Assembly: GCA_019239895.1 (NCBI GenBank)
Contig: JAFAZH010000056.1
Coordinates: 62,001-126,000, forward strand
DNA length: 64,000 bases
Origin: Abditibacteriaceae bacterium
GTDB taxonomy: Bacteria; Armatimonadota; Abditibacteriia; Abditibacteriales; Abditibacteriaceae
Direction: 5' to 3'
Each line of letters starts with the position of its first letter. The stretch's first letter is position 1. Positions 59,835-64,000 of the stretch are shown one piece after another. The notes under the pieces were generated by a model, which did not search any database, was not told where the DNA came from, and saw only the letters and a list, made by a program, of their open reading frames with translations. The position numbers and the translations under genes were made by a program.

Positions 59835-61349
59835 TCACTGAACTTTGGGTGCATTCAAGCCTTTGAACACTGTCTCATAATGAGAGTTTTTGAAGTGAAG
59901 CGTATAAGCTGTGCGGCGTCCGTGCTTCACGCCAATGCAAGTGACGGCTGGGGCCGCATCACAGCAAGAGGGCTTAAGCTTGGCTTCGGCGGCTTTGCGC
60001 TTCTGTTGGAATGCGATGCCAGAAGAAACAAAGGCCCAAAGCACTAAAGCGATCCAAAGCGATATGCCAATGGAGAAACAACCGCCAAAAATGGCAACAA
60101 AGCAGAGGATGAGATATTTGACCATGCTCCCATTAAACAGAAAAGAGAAGAAACCCGTGCGGGCGGCTTCCACATGCTGTACGCAGTCGGAGCAATAGGG
60201 CACCAGCCAACCTCGTGTATCTTTAGTGACTTTGCCCTGTGATAAATAAATCACGGGCAGGGCGGAATCGCTGGGGCCGCCACAGCAGGCGCATTGCTGG
60301 GGCCAGGCGAGGGTATCGCCCGCGAACTTCTGGCCGGGTTGCTGCGAGGCTATGGATAAAGAACCAGCGGCGGCATCGCTCACTAAAGCGAGAGGCACGG
60401 CTCCAGTGTCTAAGGCCCAGAGAAAATCACGCACTGTTTGAGGGCGTTGGTCTACTTTTACTTCCAAAGCCCACATCACGGCATCGCTGACTTTCTCGCT
60501 GATTTCGGGACGCACCTGATGTGGTGACTGAAGCTCCACACCTGCCGCGCGGTCAGTGGCCTGCACGGGTGGCTGCCCGGTCAGTAGGTGATACATCGTC
60601 GCGCCTAGGGCATAAATATCGGTAAAAGCGCCAAAGCGGGCTTGCTGCCCATATTGTTCAAGAGGGGCATAGCCAGGCGTCACCATCGAAGTCATGCGTT
60701 TGGTTTTATCGGCGGTAAAGGTGCGAGTGGTGCCAAAATCGAATAGCACAACCCGGCCCACATCTGTGACAATTACGTTATCCGGCTTAATATCACGGTG
60801 CAATAAACCAGCGTTATGCAAGGTTTCAAGAGCGGAACCGACTCTTTGCACGGCATTGACAGCTACGGCTTCGGGTAACACCCCTTGCGTCTCGACCAGT
60901 TCCTGGAGGGTCTTGCCATGCAAGAATTCCATCACCATGTAAACCGTGCCATTCTCCTCAAAGAAGGAATGGACGTGGACGATGTTGGGGTGCTGAAAAC
61001 GCGCTAAAACGCGGGCTTCATCGAGAAAATGGGTGCGCGCACTCTGAAAGGCTTCAGCACTAAGCGTCTTGGCGGGGACAATGGTGTTGCCGTCCCGCCG
61101 ACTGCCAAAAGGGAAGAATTCTTTAATGGCGACGGAGCGACGCAGGCGCGTATCCACGCTCAGGTAAGTGATGCCAAAGCCACCTTGCCCCAGCATTTTG
61201 GTAATCACAAACATGCCATCTTGCAGACCCGTGCCGGATGTCAAGGCATCGGAGGTGCCATCGGACGCGTTGGCCGTTAAAGCTGTGCCACAGGACTGGC
61301 AAGCATCGGCTCCTATGGGATTTTGCACATTGCAGATGGGGCAGAACAT
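59835..61349 (-). CDS. Zinc-ribbon Ser/Thr kinase with second zinc ribbon and C-terminal membrane hairpin
   Basis: 504 residues. First ribbon C3, C6, C17, C20; kinase about 40-305 with GQGGFGITYL, VAIKEFFPFG (K76), HRDIKPDN (184-191) and DFG (204-206), predicted active. From about residue 355 comes a second Cys set (CACC...CSDC) and then two close hydrophobic segments (SMVKYLILCFVAIFGGCFS, ISLWIALVLWAFVSSG), then a cytoplasmic-looking tail of 60 residues. There is no WD40 propeller, unlike the rest of the cluster. It is the first of the five zinc-ribbon genes in transcription order. Confidence 0.92.
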   Translation of the reverse strand: MFCPICNVQNPIGADACQSCGTALTANASDGTSDALTSGTGLQDGMFVITKMLGQGGFGITYLSVDTRLRRSVAIKEFFPFGSRRDGNTIVPAKTLSAEAFQSARTHFLDEARVLARFQHPNIVHVHSFFEENGTVYMVMEFLHGKTLQELVETQGVLPEAVAVNAVQRVGSALETLHNAGLLHRDIKPDNVIVTDVGRVVLFDFGTTRTFTADKTKRMTSMVTPGYAPLEQYGQQARFGAFTDIYALGATMYHLLTGQPPVQATDRAAGVELQSPHQVRPEISEKVSDAVMWALEVKVDQRPQTVRDFLWALDTGAVPLALVSDAAAGSLSIASQQPGQKFAGDTLAWPQQCACCGGPSDSALPVIYLSQGKVTKDTRGWLVPYCSDCVQHVEAARTGFFSFLFNGSMVKYLILCFVAIFGGCFSIGISLWIALVLWAFVSSGIAFQQKRKAAEAKLKPSCCDAAPAVTCIGVKHGRRTAYTLHFKNSHYETVFKGLNAPKVQ

Positions 61350-61505
61350 GATGTGACCCTTCGGCTTACAACATTAAAAGGTTAGTTTAACAATTCGGCA
61401 GATTCATTAGCCACAGAACCACACGGAAGAACACGGAAAGAGAATAGTTAACAGTAGCCGCCCGCGAACGAACGGGTGCCTCGTAAGTCTTGAATAGTAA
61501 CACTT

Positions 61506-61608
61506 TGTCATTCTGAGCGCAGTGAAGAATCTACTACCGGTGTTCATAGACTTTTGCTATTACTCTAAAGACACGCAAAGTAGATTCTTCGCTGCGCTCA
61601 GAATGACA
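61506..61608. repeat. GTCATTCTGAGC-type dispersed inverted repeat, copy 5
   Basis: Arms 61506-61534 and 61580-61608 (TGTCATTCTGAGCGCAGTG... ) pair over 29 bases with one mismatch. It lies in the 321-base gap between the VWA gene and the first zinc-ribbon kinase; left of it is a degenerate AGCCACAGAACCACACGG stretch and nothing else recognisable. Confidence 0.9.
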
Positions 61609-61670
61609 GGCTTAAGATAGCCGGATTTCAGTTATGGTTGTAAAGCCAACCAATATCAATCTTTGTAGCT

Positions 61671-63041
61671 TCAAGCTCCCGTCAATTTACGAATCTCATG
61701 CTCCGAAGGCACACCCTCATTTTTAGAGGTTGGCTCAATGCGAATCGTGCGGGTGCGACCGCCCAGAGAAACGGTTTTGCGCATCCCGGACGAAATGGTG
61801 CCGGTTCTGTCGAGTTCATCCAGGGCGTTATCAATTAAACGGGTCATGGGGGTGTTGCCAATGCGGTGCGTCACGCCCTTGGCGGCTTGCAAAGTTTGAC
61901 GCGCCAGCGGAGCATCGGTGGCGGCCTGGGTCATGGCATCTTGCACCATGCGATCCACGTTGCGTTGTTGCACGTAACTCAAGACTTCGGTTTCCACTGT
62001 GGCAACGGAATTTTCATCGGGTGTAAAGGTCACGAAGAGGTCTTGTGGCGGCAACTCATCGCGTCGCTGGAAGCCGGGCACATGGCCAGTGAGACCAACC
62101 TGCGTAAGCCGCACGCGACTGGCGGGACGTGACAAGCCCGCGGCGGTGAACTCTAAGACGAAAACGGTGTAATCGCCTGCGGCGATGTTCCCTAAGTGGT
62201 GGGGTGCTTCTTCCACGTTAATGTCAGCCAGACTGGGATAAACCCGCGTGAAGCTATCGAGGGTGATGCCCTTGACGGTCGAGACAGTCGCGCGTAAATC
62301 AGTGATGACTTCGCGCACCGAAGAGCCAACTTCCACATCCAGAATGTCGCGCAGTTGCGCCATGTTGTGCAGGTGATAGGGGCGACCCTGGCTGGTCTCG
62401 GAGACGTGGCGCATCAGGTGTTCGTTATATTCGTCGCCAATGCCAATAGCGATAACCGGCGTGTTATCCGGCGCGCACTCCGCGGCTAAAACCCGGCATT
62501 CTTCTTCGTCGAAAGTTTTGCCATCCGTCAACAGCAGCATTCTTTTGGCAACATGCGCTGGTAGCCCACGTAGTTCTTGCACCGCATTGCGAATGCCCTT
62601 GGCCATGTGTGTGCCGCCAGAACAGCGACGCAACGATTCCACGGCCTCATGCGCGGCGTGCTTGCGCGCCAGGGGTGTGAGCGGCAGGAGGGTTTTCGCG
62701 TTGTCGTCAAAGTGAATCACCGTCACATGGTCGGTGTCCTGGAGCCGGGGATCATCTATGAGAGCATGGGCGGCGCGAATGGCCCATTCTAATTTTGTGC
62801 CCTGGTTAGGCGTGGCTCGTTCCAGGTCGCGCATCTGCTGATTATATTTTGACCCGGTGTTAGGGCTTGAGCCTTCCTGCATCGAGCCACTCGTATCAAT
62901 GACTAAAGCAAAGGCGAGGGGCGGGCGACCCTGGGCGACCTCTTGCTGGGGAATCAGCTTGAGCATGACGAAAAGCTTCTGCGGGTCGGGCGTCCCCGCG
63001 CGCAAGTTAGCACGATGCGGTTTGAAGATGAAGTTGAGCAT
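61671..63041 (-). CDS. Cytoplasmic VWA-domain protein
   Basis: 456 residues, no signal peptide or membrane helix. VWA domain about 40-240 with an intact MIDAS: DTSGSM (D49, S51, S53), NQGTKLEWAI and LLLTDGKTFDEEE. The C-terminal half is a beta-sandwich-like region followed by a helical segment (QTLQAAKGVTHRIGN, LIDNALDELDRTG), as in VWA proteins that travel with kinase or FHA genes. It lies upstream of and on the same strand as the zinc-ribbon kinases; a dispersed repeat separates them, so operon membership is uncertain. Likely a Mg2+-dependent protein-binding partner. No SD is evident at the ATG. Confidence 0.88.
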   Translation of the reverse strand: MLNFIFKPHRANLRAGTPDPQKLFVMLKLIPQQEVAQGRPPLAFALVIDTSGSMQEGSSPNTGSKYNQQMRDLERATPNQGTKLEWAIRAAHALIDDPRLQDTDHVTVIHFDDNAKTLLPLTPLARKHAAHEAVESLRRCSGGTHMAKGIRNAVQELRGLPAHVAKRMLLLTDGKTFDEEECRVLAAECAPDNTPVIAIGIGDEYNEHLMRHVSETSQGRPYHLHNMAQLRDILDVEVGSSVREVITDLRATVSTVKGITLDSFTRVYPSLADINVEEAPHHLGNIAAGDYTVFVLEFTAAGLSRPASRVRLTQVGLTGHVPGFQRRDELPPQDLFVTFTPDENSVATVETEVLSYVQQRNVDRMVQDAMTQAATDAPLARQTLQAAKGVTHRIGNTPMTRLIDNALDELDRTGTISSGMRKTVSLGGRTRTIRIEPTSKNEGVPSEHEIRKLTGA

Positions 63042-63586
63042 GGCGGTTGAGCAAGAACTCCTTACTATTCTATTTTATAAAATCAGCTAGACATGAGGAG
63101 AGGCGCTGTCAAGAACCGCTGCGAATAGGCCCTGTGTTGTGATTGTAAGCCATGTGCAGCCCGCTTATCCAGCACTCAAATCGCCAACTGTGGGCACTCA
63201 GACATAAATAAACCTCAGACAATGGGGGCAATAGCGAAAAGCTCAAGTGGTTAGCTGCGGACGTAGCTACAAAACGATAAAGTTCTTACACGGCTGGACG
63301 CGCAATAAGCGTAGCCGAAGTAGGGTCGTTTCGTTATCACTGTACTGCTAGCAAAAGTTATTAACTCTCATCTCATTGGTTTTCCCCAAGATAAATGTGA
63401 GTTAAATTGTTAATATCATGGACTTTGAACAAGCCAATCTCGATCCAAAGGATAAGTAAGGCAAGTTGTTGAAGCGATGCTCTTTAGGCTCCACTCGTGC
63501 GCCGCTCCGCCTTATGCAGTGGGTGGGCTTGGTTGTTCCCTTACGGTCTTAGCTCAATTACTTGTCTTACAATTCTTAATAACTCT
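63042..63586. other. Gene-free interval
   Basis: 545 bases between divergent genes. Small open frames here have no SD and no family character. AT-rich toward 63360-63420, where promoters for the flanking genes may lie, but I see no convincing hexamers or repeats. Confidence 0.6.
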
Positions 63587-64000
63587 ATGCTCTACATTTT
63601 CGGCGGCTTGCCGGGAACTGGAAAATCAACCCTTGCTGCGGCTCTGGCCTCGCATGGCAAGGCTGTTTATCTGCGGGTTGATACGATTGAACAGGGTATA
63701 AGAGATTATAGATTGCGTGTGGATGGGCCAGTTGGTTATAGCGTGGCCTATAAAGTCGCAGCCGAAAACCTTCGTCTGGGCATGAACGTTGTGGTAGATT
63801 CCGTTAACCCCCTGCGCATCACCCGTGATGCCTGGCGCGATGTCGCAATTCATGCGCAAGTCGCTTTTGTCGAAATCGAAATCATCTGCTCCAACCAGGA
63901 GGAGCATCGCGCCCGCGTTGAAACTCGTCAAACCGATATTGTTGGCCTTAAATTGCCGACCTGGAAAGACGTGGTAAGGCGTGAATACGAACCGTGGAAT
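63587..64000 (+). CDS. P-loop kinase-like ATPase, 3' end outside window
   Basis: 138 residues visible, in frame to the last base. MLYIFGGLPGTGKSTLAAAL holds the Walker A (GLPGTGKST) right at the N-terminus; later VYLRVDTIEQGI and NVVVDSVNPLRITRDAWRD resemble the lid and substrate parts of AAA_33-type small-molecule kinases (APS-kinase-like, zeta-toxin-like). FVEIEIICSNQEEHRARVETR continues the same fold. It probably phosphorylates a small molecule or RNA end; the truncated chain does not allow more. No SD is visible. Confidence 0.82.
   Translation, partial: MLYIFGGLPGTGKSTLAAALASHGKAVYLRVDTIEQGIRDYRLRVDGPVGYSVAYKVAAENLRLGMNVVVDSVNPLRITRDAWRDVAIHAQVAFVEIEIICSNQEEHRARVETRQTDIVGLKLPTWKDVVRREYEPWN

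Noticed and set aside
51444..63041. Identification of the kinase/VWA cluster as a TerY-type phosphorylation triad
   Set aside because: That known system needs a PP2C-type phosphatase next to VWA and kinase genes. None is visible here, and the kinases carry WD40 propellers and N-terminal ribbons; the likeness is only partial.

Overview
This 64 kb window most likely comes from a member of the Armatimonadota or a close relative. Three prepilin-type proteins (25786, 28890, 38515) combine a GFTLIELLVVIAIIAILA-type leader, an AREKARQ/ARENARR plus SCxS segment and a C-terminal H-X9-DG motif, a combination I associate with Armatimonadota and, less tightly, Planctomycetota. Gfo/Idh/MocA oxidoreductases, PhyH dioxygenases, DUF2961 enzymes and zinc-ribbon/WD40 kinases in high number fit the same picture. 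Base composition is moderate, a little over half GC by eye. I saw no rRNA, tRNA, CRISPR array, transposase or phage module. The assignment is inference, not a database result.

Region 1 (1-25.7 kb) is dominated by sugar and sugar-acid catabolism. It holds a cut-off enolase-superfamily gene, a degenerate receiver/zinc-ribbon protein, an erythromycin-esterase-family protein, a DUF2961/GH172 enzyme, two of the window's three Gfo/Idh/MocA oxidoreductases, three PhyH-family Fe/2OG oxygenases, two xylose-isomerase-like TIM barrels, an RraA-family protein, an aldo/keto reductase and a GH76-like secreted mannanase. A minus-strand dgoD-eda-kdgK set encodes D-galactonate breakdown through 2-keto-3-deoxy acids. 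PepD, a SpoU-family rRNA methyltransferase with an attenuator-like leader, a glycine-repeat VWA membrane protein and a compositionally odd DUF2971 gene also lie here.

Region 2 (25.8-51.4 kb) is mainly envelope and extracellular: prepilins, a LamG protein, AnmK, a third Gfo/Idh/MocA gene, a secreted DUF2961 protein, a cytochrome-c-like lipoprotein, a TIM-barrel-like secreted enzyme, a PPGGA-repeat lipoprotein and an STN-domain protein. A probable unit of a GxGYxYP protein, a DUF6785-like multipass membrane protein and a 1,100-residue secreted protein looks like an uncharacterised glycan-processing locus.

Region 3 (51.4-63.0 kb, minus strand) is a paralogous signalling cluster. Five proteins share an identically spaced N-terminal Cys4 zinc ribbon (C3, C6, C17, C20) joined in different combinations to a Ser/Thr kinase domain, a WD40 propeller and membrane segments. 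One is a clear pseudokinase, one has lost the kinase domain and carries an in-frame dispersed repeat, and a VWA-domain gene lies upstream. A P-loop kinase-like gene runs off the right edge.

The intergenic spaces are rich in long inverted repeats of several unrelated families. One family (CCTAACCCC...GGGGAGAGG) sits directly in front of three start codons and seems to supply their ribosome-binding sites; another forms a 70-base palindrome with no loop.
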